DNA of 64,000 bases, taken from Burkholderia sp. D-99. GTDB taxonomy: Bacteria; Pseudomonadota; Gammaproteobacteria; Burkholderiales; Burkholderiaceae. This document shows, piece by piece, positions 1-10,255 of the stretch. The number at the start of each line of letters is the position of its first letter. Position 1 is the stretch's first letter. The stretch lies in the NCBI RefSeq assembly GCF_011605345.1, contig NZ_JAAOXM010000004.1, positions 310,001 through 374,000 of the forward strand, given 5' to 3'. Made by a program: the position numbers and the translations under genes. The notes beneath the pieces are model-generated. The model was not told the DNA's origin. It did no database searches and was given only the letters and a program-made list of their open reading frames with translations.

Positions 1-1
1 C

Positions 2-1510
2 ACTTCCATCGAGAAAATCGCCGACTGGGCGGGACGAAACCACCTTGTCGTCGGCGCGCTCGGCACACTGATGTCGCTTGCGGCGCTGGGCCTCAGCGCG
101 ATGACGCTCTGGGCCGCGAGAAGCGAAGTCGTCGAGCACGCGCACGAAACCTCGCGCAACGTCGCCGCCGTGCTGGTCAGCGAGATCGCGCGGACCGTCG
201 AGACGTCCAACAACGCGCTGATCGCGCTCGCCGCCGATCTCGGCAAGCCGGCGGTGCGGCGCATGGACGCCGGGCTGCGGCACGACCTGCTGTTCCAGCG
301 CGCCGCCGCGCAATACGTGACCGGGATGGGCGTGACGGACCAGGGCGGCCAGCTGATCGACGCGTGCTGCGGCCCGTCCCACCACTGGAACTTCGGCGAT
401 CGCGACTATTTCAAGGTTCATCGCGACTCGCCGAATGTCGGCCTTTACGTTTCCGAGGCCTATCGCGCGCGCTCGCGCGGCGGCACGGCATCCATCGCGC
501 TGTCCCGGCGCATCGAACGGCCCGACCACACGTTCAGCGGGATCGCGGTGGTCGCGATCGACCTCACGTATTTCGATCAGCTGCTGTCACGGCTGAACGT
601 CGGGCAGTACGGCATCAGCGCAATCCTGCGCGCGGACGGCACCATCCTGGCCCGCAACCCGCCGGTGAGCGATCACCAGATGATCCGCCTGACTCGGTCG
701 AAAACCTTCGATCGCATGCTGAACCAGGATGCGGGATTCTATGCGGCCTACTCGCGCATCGACGGGACCTTGCGGCTGTATACGTTCCAGCGGGTACCCG
801 GTACGCCGCTGATCGCGGTCGTCGCCCCTGCCGAACGCGACGTGCTGGCCGATTTCATCCGCATGTCATGGTCGGTCGGCATATCGGCGTCGATCATCTG
901 CGCGCTCTTCTGCACGGTCGTCTGGCTGCTCGCCTTCGCGTTGCGGGACAACCTTCGCAAGCAGACGCTGCTGACCGGTCTCACCCGCACCGATCCGCTG
1001 ACCGGCCTGCACAACCGCCGCGCGCTCGACGCCGCGCTGGCCGACGAATGGGCGCGGCTCCAGCGCGGCCACGACGGCAGCCTGTCCGTACTGTTCATCG
1101 ACGCCGACCACTTCAAGCAGTACAACGACCGATACGGGCATGCGCAAGGCGACATCGCGCTCCGGTTCCTGGCCGAATGCATCCGCGCGCACACGCAGCG
1201 GCGCGGCGATCTCGCCGTGCGTTACGGCGGCGAGGAATTCGTCGCGGTGTTGCCGGATACCGACGAAAACGGCGCCTCGCAAGTGGCGGAGGCCATTCGC
1301 CGGGACGTGGAAAGCAACCGGCTCGACGGATTTGCCGAGCCGGTTCCCCCTTTTACGGTGAGCATCGGCTGCGCGACCGCCCGCCCTGCGTACCCGTCTT
1401 CCATCGACGCGCTGTCGCGTCAGGCGGACGTCGCGCTGTACACCGCCAAGCGCCATGGACGCAACCGGGTCTGCCAGGCACCGGCGGAGCTGCACGAGCA
1501 TGCGGCCTGA
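2..1510 (+). CDS. Membrane diguanylate cyclase, 5' end outside window
   Basis: This gene probably makes cyclic di-GMP from two GTP at the inner membrane. The frame is open to the window edge, so the true start lies upstream; the first ATG in the window, at 71, falls inside a hydrophobic segment and is unlikely to be the start. The order is an N-terminal membrane segment, a periplasmic sensor region of about 240 residues (Cache-like, from general shape only), a second membrane segment near residues 275-298 counted from the ATG at 71, and a C-terminal GGDEF domain. The active-site motif reads GGEEF, and an RxxD inhibitory site (RRGD) sits five residues before it, so product feedback inhibition is expected. 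The motif DPLTGLHNRR opens the domain. No EAL domain follows. The signal sensed is unknown. Confidence 0.9.
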   Translation, partial: TSIEKIADWAGRNHLVVGALGTLMSLAALGLSAMTLWAARSEVVEHAHETSRNVAAVLVSEIARTVETSNNALIALAADLGKPAVRRMDAGLRHDLLFQRAAAQYVTGMGVTDQGGQLIDACCGPSHHWNFGDRDYFKVHRDSPNVGLYVSEAYRARSRGGTASIALSRRIERPDHTFSGIAVVAIDLTYFDQLLSRLNVGQYGISAILRADGTILARNPPVSDHQMIRLTRSKTFDRMLNQDAGFYAAYSRIDGTLRLYTFQRVPGTPLIAVVAPAERDVLADFIRMSWSVGISASIICALFCTVVWLLAFALRDNLRKQTLLTGLTRTDPLTGLHNRRALDAALADEWARLQRGHDGSLSVLFIDADHFKQYNDRYGHAQGDIALRFLAECIRAHTQRRGDLAVRYGGEEFVAVLPDTDENGASQVAEAIRRDVESNRLDGFAEPVPPFTVSIGCATARPAYPSSIDALSRQADVALYTAKRHGRNRVCQAPAELHEHAA

Positions 1511-1599
1511 AAGCGCGTATCGATGCGTGCGTTGACGCCGCGCATCCGGCGCACGCGCGCTGGATCGCTAGACGCCCGGGGGGAACACCGGCTGGTGCG

Positions 1600-1929
1600 T
1601 CAGCGCGCACCAGTACGGACAGTCTCGCTCATCGCATCGGCAGATCGCTCCGCTCGCTCGACGAGGCGTGTCAGCCGCATGATGTCGGACAGCGCGAACT
1701 CGCTCGCGTCGGGCCTCGGCCGGCCCAGCTCGTCCGCCATGCGCGTCGCGAACGCAAGCGCTTCGGCGCGCTCGCGCAGCAGCGCACGCAGTGCGTCCGC
1801 GACAACGCGGCGGTCGCGCGGATCCCCGAGACCGAGTATCGGCCCGTGATCCTGTCCTGCGTCCGGCGTCGCGAGCGGCACGGCCGCCGCCTTCACGATG
1901 CGTGGCACGGGAACCGTGTTCCGTTTCAT
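1600..1929 (-). CDS. Small conserved-looking hypothetical protein after xylH
   Basis: A protein of 109 residues that I do not recognise. The ATG at 1929 is chosen over one 30 bp upstream because a purine-rich GGGGGAAAGG sequence lies directly before it. The start is 34 bp after the xylH stop on the same strand, so it is probably the last gene of the xylose transport operon. The sequence is soluble and charged, with a helical C-terminal half and no signal peptide or membrane segment. It could be an unrelated gene transcribed by read-through. The coding call rests on the ribosome binding site and the tight spacing. Confidence 0.6.
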   Translation of the reverse strand: MKRNTVPVPRIVKAAAVPLATPDAGQDHGPILGLGDPRDRRVVADALRALLRERAEALAFATRMADELGRPRPDASEFALSDIMRLTRLVERAERSADAMSETVRTGAR

Positions 1930-1963
1930 CCCTTTCCCCCGTTGATCGGCGACCGGCATCGCG

Positions 1964-3199
1964 TCACCGCCGGTTCGACCGCGACACCACGTCGATCCAC
2001 ACCGCCAGCACCAGTACCGCGCCCTTGACGATCATCTGCCAGTACGCGTCGACGTCCAGCATCGACATGCCGTTGTCGAGGCTCGCCATCACGAGCGCGC
2101 CGATCAGCGCGCCGTACACGGTGCCCGAGCCGCCGCGCATCGACGTGCCGCCGATGAAGCACGCGGCGATCGCGTCGAGTTCGCCCATCGTGCCCGCGGA
2201 CGGCGAGCCGGCCGCGAGCCGCGCGGTGTTCACGATGCCGGCGAACGCGCACATCAGCCCCATCAGCGCGAAGATCGCGAGCTTCACGCGGTCGGTATCG
2301 ACGCCGGACAGCCGCGTCGCCTCGAGATTCGAGCCGACCGCGTAGATGCGCCGCCCGAACACGGTCTGCGTCGCGATCCACGAGAAGATGCCGAGCAGCG
2401 CGAGCAGCAACAGCACCGGCACCGGGATACCGCCGTAGCGGTCGAGCGTTGCGACGAACGCGAACAGCACCGCACCCGCGCCCGCGATCTTGACGGCGTC
2501 CTGCCAGGGCGGCGCGACCGCGAGCCGGTAGCGGCGCCGCGTGCCGCGCTGGCGCACGACCAGCAGCGCGACGAGCGCGAACAGCAGCAGCGCGAGGCCG
2601 TCCCCCGCCACGCGCGGCAGGTAGCCCTGCCCGAGGAACACGAAGCCGTCGGACACGGGTGCGATCGTCGAGCCGCCCGTCACGCCGAGCAGGATCCCGC
2701 GAAACGCGAGCATCCCGCCCAACCCGACGATGAACGACGGCACGCGCCGGTAGGTCGACCACCAGCCGTTGAGGAGCCCGACCAGCACGCCGAGCACGAG
2801 CACCGCCGGCACCGTCGCGGCGACCGGCCAGTGGCGGTTCACGTCGAGGATCGCCGCGACGCCGCCGAGCAGCCCGAGCAGCGAGCCGACCGACAGGTCG
2901 ATCTCGCCCGCGATGATCACGAACACCATCCCGCACGCGAGCATGCCGGTGATCGACATCTGCCGCAGCAGGTTCGACACGTTGCGCGGCGTGACGAACG
3001 CGCCGTCGGTCAGCACCGAGAAGAATGCCCAGATCGCCGCGACCGCGAGCAGCAGCGCGAGGATCTTGTAGCGCACGAAGACCTGGCGAAGCTGACTGCC
3101 GGTCGAGCGACCCGCCGGGCGCCCCGCTTCGTGATCGCCTGAACGGCGCGCGTCCGCGTCCTGCGTCGCCGGGGTAGAAGAGGAAAGTTCGGAATTCAT
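1964..3199 (-). CDS. xylH: D-xylose ABC transporter, permease XylH
   Basis: Inner-membrane permease of the high-affinity D-xylose importer, 411 residues, close to the usual XylH length. After a polar N-terminal stretch of about 45 residues come multiple hydrophobic helices, with the motif [10 protein letters not shown] typical of the sugar (CUT2) permeases. An upstream extension of the frame is rejected because it lies inside xylG; the ATG at 3199 overlaps the xylG stop by four bases (ATGA), a sign of translational coupling. Together with XylF and XylG it should form the whole importer. Regulation is probably through XylR, from the shared operon and pathway. Confidence 0.93.
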   Translation of the reverse strand: MNSELSSSTPATQDADARRSGDHEAGRPAGRSTGSQLRQVFVRYKILALLLAVAAIWAFFSVLTDGAFVTPRNVSNLLRQMSITGMLACGMVFVIIAGEIDLSVGSLLGLLGGVAAILDVNRHWPVAATVPAVLVLGVLVGLLNGWWSTYRRVPSFIVGLGGMLAFRGILLGVTGGSTIAPVSDGFVFLGQGYLPRVAGDGLALLLFALVALLVVRQRGTRRRYRLAVAPPWQDAVKIAGAGAVLFAFVATLDRYGGIPVPVLLLLALLGIFSWIATQTVFGRRIYAVGSNLEATRLSGVDTDRVKLAIFALMGLMCAFAGIVNTARLAAGSPSAGTMGELDAIAACFIGGTSMRGGSGTVYGALIGALVMASLDNGMSMLDVDAYWQMIVKGAVLVLAVWIDVVSRSNRR

Positions 3200-4755
3200 G
3201 TCGCACTCGCTGCGGTGGGTTCGGTTGGCCGCCGGCCGGATTTCAGCGCGGCGCCGAGGATCTGTTCCTGCGTGAGGCCGTCGTTGACGAAGTCGCCGCG
3301 CAGCTCGCCTTCGCCGATCACCAGCACGCGATCGGCAAGCCCGAGCACTTCCGGCATTTCCGACGACACGACGATCAGCGCGACGCCGCGCTTCGCGAGC
3401 GCGAACACGAGGCGGTAGATCTCGGCTTTCGCGCCGACGTCGACGCCGCGCGTCGGCTCGTCGAGAATCAGCACCTGCGGCTCGGCCAGCAGCATCTTCG
3501 CGAGCACGGCCTTCTGCTGGTTGCCGCCGGACAGGCTCGCGATCGGCAGGAACGGATGCGCGGCGCGCACCGACAGCCGCTGCATCTCGGTGCGGATCGC
3601 GTCCAGCTCGGCGGCCGCGTCGATCCGGCCGCGCGCCGCGAAGCGCCGCAGCACCGCCAGCGTGATGTTGTGGCCGACACCGAGCTGCGGCACGATGCCG
3701 TGCCGCTTGCGATCCTCGGGCACCATCGCGATACCGGCGCGGATCGCATCGGCGGGCGTGCGGATCGACAGTGGCCGGCCGTTCATCAGCACGGTCGCCG
3801 TGCACGCGCCCGGATACGCGCCGAAGATCGCCTGCATCAGCTCGGTACGGCCCGCGCCGACGAGCCCCGCGACACCGAGAATCTCGCCGCGCCGCACGCT
3901 GAACGACACGTCGTCCACCCGTTTGCGATGCACGTTCGTCACGTCGCGACAGGTCACGTGGCGCGCTTCCAGCACGACGTCGCCGATCTCGTGCGGCTCG
4001 CGCGGATACAGGTCACGGATCTCGCGGCCGACCATCATCGCGATGATCCGGTCGGTCGTGAGCGCGCGCATCGGCTCGGTCGCGACGTGGCGACCGTCGC
4101 GGATCACCGTCACCGTGTCGCACACCGCCTCGACCTCGTCGAGCTTGTGCGAGATGTACACGCACGCGACGCCGCGACGCTTCAGATCGCGCACGATGTC
4201 GAGCAGGATGCGTGTTTCGGACGCGCTCAGCGACGACGAAGGCTCGTCGAGGATCAGCAGCTTCGCGCGCTTGTTCAGCGCCTTCGCGATCTCGATCAGC
4301 TGCTGGTGGCCGCCGCCGTAGTTCATCACCGGCTGCGCGACGTTGATCGAGTCGATCCGCAATTCGTGCAGCAGTGCCTCGGCGCGCTGCACCATCGCCG
4401 CGTAGTTCATGCGCCCGCCCGGCAGCGTGATCTCGTTGCCGAGGAAAATGTTCTCGGCCACCGACAGCTCGGGTACGAGCATCAGTTCCTGGTGGATGAT
4501 CACGATGCCCGCGCGCTCGGTGTCGCGCACGCCGGACGCGACGAGCGGCGCGCCCTCCCAGCGGATCTCGCCATCCCACGTGCCGTGCGGATACACGCCC
4601 GACAGCACCTTCATCAGCGTCGATTTGCCCGCGCCGTTCTCGCCGCACAGCCCCACGCACTCGCCTGGCCGCACCATCAGGTCGATCCCGTCGAGTGCCT
4701 TCACGCCGTCGAATTCCTTGACGATGCCGCGCATCGTCAGCAAGGGTTCCGTCAT
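3196..4755 (-). CDS. xylG: D-xylose ABC transporter, ATP-binding subunit XylG
   Basis: Cytoplasmic ATPase that powers xylose import, 519 residues with two ABC cassettes as in other CUT2 transporters. The first has Walker [10 protein letters not shown] at residues 38-46 and Walker [12 protein letters not shown]; its signature is degenerate (YGGGHQQ). The second has the signature SGGNQQK and Walker [12 protein letters not shown], and the usual degenerate Walker A of this family. It overlaps xylH by four bases and lies 61 bp after xylF. Specificity for xylose rather than another pentose is inferred from xylA, xylB and XylR next to it. Confidence 0.93.
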   Translation of the reverse strand: MTEPLLTMRGIVKEFDGVKALDGIDLMVRPGECVGLCGENGAGKSTLMKVLSGVYPHGTWDGEIRWEGAPLVASGVRDTERAGIVIIHQELMLVPELSVAENIFLGNEITLPGGRMNYAAMVQRAEALLHELRIDSINVAQPVMNYGGGHQQLIEIAKALNKRAKLLILDEPSSSLSASETRILLDIVRDLKRRGVACVYISHKLDEVEAVCDTVTVIRDGRHVATEPMRALTTDRIIAMMVGREIRDLYPREPHEIGDVVLEARHVTCRDVTNVHRKRVDDVSFSVRRGEILGVAGLVGAGRTELMQAIFGAYPGACTATVLMNGRPLSIRTPADAIRAGIAMVPEDRKRHGIVPQLGVGHNITLAVLRRFAARGRIDAAAELDAIRTEMQRLSVRAAHPFLPIASLSGGNQQKAVLAKMLLAEPQVLILDEPTRGVDVGAKAEIYRLVFALAKRGVALIVVSSEMPEVLGLADRVLVIGEGELRGDFVNDGLTQEQILGAALKSGRRPTEPTAASAT

Positions 4756-4816
4756 ACCTTCATGCCCCGCGATATGCGCACGGCCGCACCGGCGGCCGGC
4801 CGCGCGCGTTGCGCCG

Positions 4817-5845
4817 TTACTGGCTCGCCAGTTGCGCCTGGGTGTAGAAGCCGTCCTTCACGACGACGTCGACGTTGCGTTTGGTCAACAGCGTCGGCTG
4901 CAGCAGTACCGTGTCGACCTTCTTCTTGCCGTTGTCGTATTGCGCGTTGAACGCGGGCTTCGTGCCCTTCGCGAGATCCACCGCGAGCTTCGCCGCTTCG
5001 CTCGCGATCAGCTTGAGCGGCTTGTAGACGGTCATCGTCTGCGTGCCGGCGATCACGCGCTTGACCGCGGCGAGATCGGCATCCTGCCCGGACACCGGCA
5101 CCTTGCCGGCCAGGTGCTGCGCGGCGAGCGCCTGGATCGCGCCGCCTGCGGTGCCGTCGTTCGATGCGACGATCGCGTCGATCTTGTTGTTGTTCGCGGT
5201 CAGCGCATCCTCGACGATCCGCAGCGCGGTCGACGCGCTCCACTCCGGCACCCACTGCTGGCCGACGACCTTGATGTCGCCGCGATCGATCGCCGGCTTC
5301 AGCACCTTCAGTTGCCCTTCGCGCAGCATCTTCGCGTTGTTGTCGGTCGGCGCGCCGCCGAGCAGGAAATAGTTGCCCTTCGGCTTCGCGTCGTAGACGC
5401 CCTGCGCCTGCAGTTCGCCGACCTTCTGGTTGTCGAACGAGATGTACGCATCGACGTCGGCGTCGAGGATCAGGCGGTCGTACGACACGATCTTGATGCC
5501 CGCCTTGCGCGCTTCGGCGACGACGTTGCCGAGCGTCTTCGAATTGAACGGCACGATCACGATCACGTCCACGCCGCGGGAGATCAGGTTCTCGATCTGC
5601 GAGATCTGCCGCTCCTCGCTCGCATCCGCGGACTGCACGGACACTTTCGCGCCGAGCTTCGTCGCGGCGGCCACGAAATAGTCGCGGTCGCGCGACCAGC
5701 GCTCGACGCGCAGGTCGTCGATGCAGAAGCCGATTTCCGGCTTGTCCTTGCTCGCATGTGCGAGCGGTGCGCCCAGCGCGAGGATCGCCAGCGCGGCGGC
5801 GCCGGCAAGCGAGCTCAATACGGTACGACGCGTCACGGATTTCAT
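4817..5845 (-). CDS. xylF: D-xylose periplasmic binding protein XylF
   Basis: Periplasmic receptor that delivers D-xylose to XylGH, 342 residues. It opens with a signal peptide (twin arginine at residues 6-7, hydrophobic core, likely cleavage after AHA near residue 31). The mature part begins [16 protein letters not shown], close to the start of the ligand fold in XylF proteins, and the hinge motif [10 protein letters not shown] follows. A GGAG ribosome binding site precedes the ATG. It is the first gene of the transport half of the locus, 110 bp after the xylB stop, so it may have its own promoter as well as read-through from xylAB. Confidence 0.93.
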   Translation of the reverse strand: MKSVTRRTVLSSLAGAAALAILALGAPLAHASKDKPEIGFCIDDLRVERWSRDRDYFVAAATKLGAKVSVQSADASEERQISQIENLISRGVDVIVIVPFNSKTLGNVVAEARKAGIKIVSYDRLILDADVDAYISFDNQKVGELQAQGVYDAKPKGNYFLLGGAPTDNNAKMLREGQLKVLKPAIDRGDIKVVGQQWVPEWSASTALRIVEDALTANNNKIDAIVASNDGTAGGAIQALAAQHLAGKVPVSGQDADLAAVKRVIAGTQTMTVYKPLKLIASEAAKLAVDLAKGTKPAFNAQYDNGKKKVDTVLLQPTLLTKRNVDVVVKDGFYTQAQLASQ

Positions 5846-5955
5846 GTCTCCAACTCCTCGTTATTGGACAACCTCACGAACGCCGGGCCGGCGCCGGAAT
5901 GCGCCGCCCGCATCGAGTCACTGCAACGTACGGCGCCGTTCAGGCGAGCCGCCGT

Positions 5956-7434
5956 TCAAGCGCCCTGTGCAAACACCGGTTCGAGCGCCCGATAGAGCGC
6001 GCGAAACGTCGGCCGCCGCGCGTCGCGATACCACGCGTGGCGCGCCATGTCGGGCTCCCGTACCGCGACGACGGGCGGCTGCGGGCACACGGCGTCGAGC
6101 GGCGCATCCGGTTCGAGCGCGAGATGCGCGAGCCGCGCGGCGCCGAGCGCCGGGCCGACTTCGCCGCCCGCGCGCAAGGTCAGCGCGCGGCCGCTCAGGT
6201 CGGCCAGCATCTGCGTCCAGTACGCGCTGCGCGAACCGCCGCCGATCACCGTGATGCCGTCGGGCGCGAGCCCGGCCGCATGCAGCGCGTCGATCCCGTC
6301 GAGCAGCGCGAAACCGACGCCTTCGAGCGTCGCGTTCGCGAGATCCGCGCGCCGCGTGTCAGGCGTCAGCCCGTAGAACACGCCCTTCGCATTCACGTCG
6401 TTGTGCGGCGTGCGCTCGCCGCTCAGGTAAGGCAGGAACCACGGGCGATCCGCGCGCGCGTTCGCTTCCGCGTCGGCGAGCAGCGCGGCAACGCCGTCGT
6501 AGCCGGCCAGTTGCGCGGTGAAATCGACGCAGCCGGCCGCATTCAGCATCACCGACATCAGGTGCCACGTGCGCGGCAACGCGTGACAGAAGCTGTGGAC
6601 GCCGGATTCGGGATTCGCGCGAAAACCATCCGACACCGCGAAATAAACGCCCGACGTGCCGAGCGAAAGCAGCGCATCGCCGGGCCGCACGATGCCCACG
6701 CCCACCGCGCCGGCCGCGTTGTCGCCCCCGCCCGCGACGACCGGGATTTCACGCAACCCGAGCGCGCGAGCGACGGCCGGCAGCAGCGTGCCGGTGATGC
6801 GGTTGCCCTCGAACACGGCCGGCACCTGCGCACGCGAAAGCCCGCATGCGGCAAGCAGCGTGTCGTCGTAATCGCGCTTCGCGACATCGAGCCACAACGT
6901 GCCGGCCGCATCCGACGGATCGGTCGCGAACGCGCCGGTCAACCGGTAGCGCAGATAATCCTTCGGCAACAGTACGTGGGCGATCCGCGCGAATACGTCC
7001 GGCTCGTGCCGCCGCACCCACAACAGCTTCGGCGCGGTGAAACCCGGCATCGCGAGATTGCCGGCGACCGCGCGCAGCGTGGGCGCGCGCCGCTCGAGTT
7101 CCGCGCACTCTGCATCCGCGCGGCCGTCATTCCACAGGATCGCGGGGCGCAGCACGTCGCCGCGCGCATCGAGCAGCGTCGCACCGTGCATCTGCCCGGT
7201 CAGGCCGAGCGCATCGATATCACGCGGATCGATGCCGGCCGCGCGCGCATCGGCGACGAGCGCCGCCAGCGCGCCGCACGCGGCGTCCCACCAGTCGCGC
7301 GGCGCCTGTTCGGACCAGCGCGGCCGAGGCCGGCTCACTGCCAGCGGCCTGCTTGCGCTGGCTCGCACCGCGCCGTCGCGGTCGAGCAGCACGGCCTTCA
7401 CGCCCGACGTACCGAGGTCGACTCCGATGTACAT
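5956..7434 (-). CDS. xylB: Xylulokinase XylB
   Basis: Phosphorylates D-xylulose to D-xylulose 5-phosphate with ATP, feeding the pentose phosphate pathway. It has 492 residues, normal for FGGY carbohydrate kinases. The phosphate-binding motif GVDLGTSGVKAVLLD is at residues 4-18, the substrate region LGLTGQMHG at about residues 77-85 and the catalytic-domain glycine motif GGGSRS near residue 400. It starts 4 bp after the xylA stop, so the two are co-translated. Xylulose is favoured over other FGGY substrates because of xylA and xylFGH. Confidence 0.94.
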   Translation of the reverse strand: MYIGVDLGTSGVKAVLLDRDGAVRASASRPLAVSRPRPRWSEQAPRDWWDAACGALAALVADARAAGIDPRDIDALGLTGQMHGATLLDARGDVLRPAILWNDGRADAECAELERRAPTLRAVAGNLAMPGFTAPKLLWVRRHEPDVFARIAHVLLPKDYLRYRLTGAFATDPSDAAGTLWLDVAKRDYDDTLLAACGLSRAQVPAVFEGNRITGTLLPAVARALGLREIPVVAGGGDNAAGAVGVGIVRPGDALLSLGTSGVYFAVSDGFRANPESGVHSFCHALPRTWHLMSVMLNAAGCVDFTAQLAGYDGVAALLADAEANARADRPWFLPYLSGERTPHNDVNAKGVFYGLTPDTRRADLANATLEGVGFALLDGIDALHAAGLAPDGITVIGGGSRSAYWTQMLADLSGRALTLRAGGEVGPALGAARLAHLALEPDAPLDAVCPQPPVVAVREPDMARHAWYRDARRPTFRALYRALEPVFAQGA

Positions 7435-7438
7435 GGCG

Positions 7439-8761
7439 TCAGCGCAGCCCGTAGATGGCCTGGTTCACGATGTTCTCGAGCCGCTCCTGCCCGCCGCTCG
7501 CATGCTGCGGGTTCACGCCGCGCGCGAGTGCGTCGGCGGCAAGCGACTCCAGCGTGTAGCCGCCCGACAGGATCTCGCGGCCGAATGCGCTGTCCCACTG
7601 CGCGTAGCGCTGCCGGCGCAGCGCGTCGAGCCGGTCGCTTTCGACCAGCACGGCCGCGCGCTCGACGGCCAGCGCGAGCACGTCGATCGCGCCGACATGG
7701 CCGTAGAACAGGTCTTCCGGATCGACGCTCTGGCGTCGCACTTTCGCGTCGAAGTTCATGCCGCCGGTGGTGAAGCCACCGTGGCGCAGGATCTCGTAGA
7801 ACGCGAGGGTCAGCTCCTCGACACTGTTCGGGAACTGGTCGGTATCCCAGCCGTTCTGCGGATCGCCGCGATTCGCATCGACGCTGCCGAACACGCCGAG
7901 CGCGAACGCGTTCGCGATCTCGTGATGGAACGAATGGCCGGCGAGCGTCGCGTGGTTCGCCTCGATGTTCACGCGGATCTCGTTCTGCAGTCCGTACTGG
8001 GTGAGGAAGCCGTGCACGGTCGCGACATCGTAGTCGTACTGGTGCTTGGTCGGTTCCTGCGGCTTCGGCTCGATCAGCAGCGCGCCGTTGAAACCGATCC
8101 GGTGCTTGTGCTCGACAACCATCGACAGGAAGCGCGCGAACTGGTCGCGTTCGCGCTTCAAGTCGGTATTGAGCAGCGTCTCGTACCCTTCGCGGCCGCC
8201 CCACAGCACGTAGTTCTCACCGCCGAGCCGATGCGTCGCGTCGAGCGCGTGGCGCACCTGGGTGGCCGCCCACGCGAACACGTCGGGATTCGGGTTGGTC
8301 GCCGCGCCCGCCGCGAAGCGTGGATGCGAGAACAGGTTCGCGGTGCCCCACAGCAACCGCACGCCCGTCGCCTGCTGACGCTCGCCCAGGTAATCGGTCA
8401 TCCGCGCGAAGTTCTCGACATACTCGCGCAGGTTGTCGCCCTCCGGCGCGACATCGGTGTCGTGGAACGTATAGAACGGCGTACCGAGCTTCGTGAAGAA
8501 CTCGAACGCCGCATCGGCCTTCTGCCGCGCGCGCTCGAGCGGGTCGCCCGGCTGGTGCCATGGCCGCCGGAATGCCCCCTGGCCGAAGATGTCGTGGCCC
8601 GGCCACACGAACGTGTGCCAGTAGCACACCGCGATCCGCAGATGCTCCTCGAGCGTCTTGCCAAGCACCCGCTTCGTGCGGTCGTAATAGCGGTAGGCAA
8701 GCGGGTTGTCCGACTGCGGACCTTCGTAGCGAATCGCGGGAATCTGTTCGAAATACGACAT
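7439..8761 (-). CDS. xylA: Xylose isomerase XylA
   Basis: Converts D-xylose to D-xylulose in the cytoplasm using two divalent metal ions. It has 440 residues, the standard length. The metal and substrate motifs are all visible: [30 protein letters not shown] and [17 protein letters not shown]. An upstream extension of the frame to 8866 is rejected: the ATG at 8761 has an ACGGAG sequence at the right distance and starts the conserved sequence MSYFEQIP. It is the first gene of the operon and is transcribed away from xylR. Confidence 0.96.
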   Translation of the reverse strand: MSYFEQIPAIRYEGPQSDNPLAYRYYDRTKRVLGKTLEEHLRIAVCYWHTFVWPGHDIFGQGAFRRPWHQPGDPLERARQKADAAFEFFTKLGTPFYTFHDTDVAPEGDNLREYVENFARMTDYLGERQQATGVRLLWGTANLFSHPRFAAGAATNPNPDVFAWAATQVRHALDATHRLGGENYVLWGGREGYETLLNTDLKRERDQFARFLSMVVEHKHRIGFNGALLIEPKPQEPTKHQYDYDVATVHGFLTQYGLQNEIRVNIEANHATLAGHSFHHEIANAFALGVFGSVDANRGDPQNGWDTDQFPNSVEELTLAFYEILRHGGFTTGGMNFDAKVRRQSVDPEDLFYGHVGAIDVLALAVERAAVLVESDRLDALRRQRYAQWDSAFGREILSGGYTLESLAADALARGVNPQHASGGQERLENIVNQAIYGLR

Positions 8762-9034
8762 GGCGTCTCCGTCCGGTTTCTTGTTGCAGTGCGGCGTGCA
8801 TCGCGGTGGCGTGCGACGCCGAATTCGGTCTGGCTGGATCGTGCCCGCGCGCCCCCTCGCCCGCAATTGCGAAATTGCGCAGTACGCTTAACGTTTCTTG
8901 CCAGTGCGGTGCGCAGGGCATGCGTTCCGTCCTACAATCGCCGGACACCTGACAAACCCGACAGCCGCGCGGCACCGCCGCGCCCCCGGAGACAACGGCG
9001 CGACGCCCCGGACGGCGCGCGCCTCGAGACCGAG
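8762..9034. promoter_or_regulatory. Divergent xylA/xylR control region with inverted repeat
   Basis: The 273 bp between the two divergent genes must hold both promoters. A perfect inverted repeat with 7-bp arms (CGCAATT, spacer GCGA, AATTGCG) lies at 8862-8879, about 100 bp before the xylA start. It is the only strong dyad I see here and is a candidate XylR operator. AraC-type activators often bind direct repeats, so this may instead be a repressor site or chance. No clear -35/-10 pair is assigned. Confidence 0.5.
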
Positions 9035-10228
9035 ATGACCCGCGCCCCTTCCAGCCAGACGCCGCACCGCATCGCGCTGCTGTTCAACGCCAACAAGGTC
9101 TACGACCGCGAGATCATCAGCGGCATCGGCCAGTACCTGCGCTCGACGCGCGTGGTGTGGGACCTGTTCCTCGAAGACGACTTCCGCTGCCGGCTCGCCG
9201 GCATCGAGCATTTCGACGGCGACGGCATCATTGCCGACTTCGACGATCCGGCCGTCGCCGACGCGCTCGCCGGCTCGCCGCTGCCGGTCGTCGCGCTCGG
9301 CTCGTCTTACGAGGATCCGGCGCAATATCCGGACGGCGTGCCGTATATCGCGACCGACAACGCAAAGCTCGTGTCGCTCGCGTACACGCACCTGATCGGC
9401 GCCGGGCTCGCGCACTTCGCGATGTACAGCCTGCCCGTCGCGCAGCAGAACCGCTGGGCGCAGCAGCGCGAGCTGGCGTTCGACCGGCTCGCGCGCGCGG
9501 ACGGGCTCGACGCGCCGATCTACCGCGGGCTGTCGACCAGCGCATCGGCATGGAACCACGCGATCGAGCAGTTGATCGGCTGGCTGCACGCGCTGCCCAA
9601 GCCCGTCGGCATCATCGCAGTGACCGACGCGCGCGCGCGGCACCTGCTGCAGGCGTGCCTGATCGCCGGCCTCGCGGTGCCGGAACAGGTCGCGATCATC
9701 GGCATCGACAACGACCCGCTCACCCGCACGCTCACGCGCATTCCGCTGTCGTCCGTGATCCAGGGCACCGAGGAAATGGGCCGCACCGCCGCGCACCTGC
9801 TGCACCAGATGCTGCGCGGCGCGCGGTTTCCCGACCGGCGGATTCTCGTGCCGCCGGTCGGGATCAACGTGCTCGAATCGACGCGCCACCAGCCGCTCAC
9901 GAGCCCGTACGTGATGCGCGCACGCCATTTCATTCGCCAGTACGCGTGCCAGGGCATCAAGACCGAGCAGGTCGCCGACTATGTCGGCGTATCGCGATCG
10001 CTGCTCGAGGAACACTTCCGGCGCGAACTGCAGCGCACCGTGCACCAGGAGATCCTGCGCCACAAGCTCGAAGCGGCGCAGGCGCTGCTCGCCGGCCGGC
10101 AGGCATCGAGCGCCGAAGTCGCGATCCGTTGCGGGTTCACGTCGATTCAGTACATGTACGCGGTATTCCGGCGCGAGCTGGGCTGTACGCCGCGCGAATA
10201 CCAGGAACGCGCGGTCGCCGCGCCCTGA
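9035..10228 (+). CDS. xylR: Xylose operon regulator XylR (AraC family)
   Basis: Transcription activator expected to bind D-xylose and switch on xylABFGH. It has 397 residues, close to E. coli XylR. Residues 1-275 resemble a LacI-type sugar-binding fold (IALLFNANKVYDREIISGIG at the start, AIIGIDNDPLTRTL near its end). The C-terminal 100 residues are an AraC double helix-turn-helix, with EVAIRCGFTSIQYMYAVFRR as the second recognition region. The frame is open far upstream, but residues before the ATG at 9035 are unlike the family. It is divergent from xylA and 27 bp before galM. Confidence 0.9.
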   Translation: MTRAPSSQTPHRIALLFNANKVYDREIISGIGQYLRSTRVVWDLFLEDDFRCRLAGIEHFDGDGIIADFDDPAVADALAGSPLPVVALGSSYEDPAQYPDGVPYIATDNAKLVSLAYTHLIGAGLAHFAMYSLPVAQQNRWAQQRELAFDRLARADGLDAPIYRGLSTSASAWNHAIEQLIGWLHALPKPVGIIAVTDARARHLLQACLIAGLAVPEQVAIIGIDNDPLTRTLTRIPLSSVIQGTEEMGRTAAHLLHQMLRGARFPDRRILVPPVGINVLESTRHQPLTSPYVMRARHFIRQYACQGIKTEQVADYVGVSRSLLEEHFRRELQRTVHQEILRHKLEAAQALLAGRQASSAEVAIRCGFTSIQYMYAVFRRELGCTPREYQERAVAAP

Positions 10229-10255
10229 AGCCCGCCTTTCTCATCGAATCCACCC

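Noticed and set aside
7037..9034. Long 5' extension of the xylR frame
   Set aside because: It is antisense to xylB and xylA. The sequence before the ATG at 9035 is unlike any XylR, and the extension would remove the promoter region.
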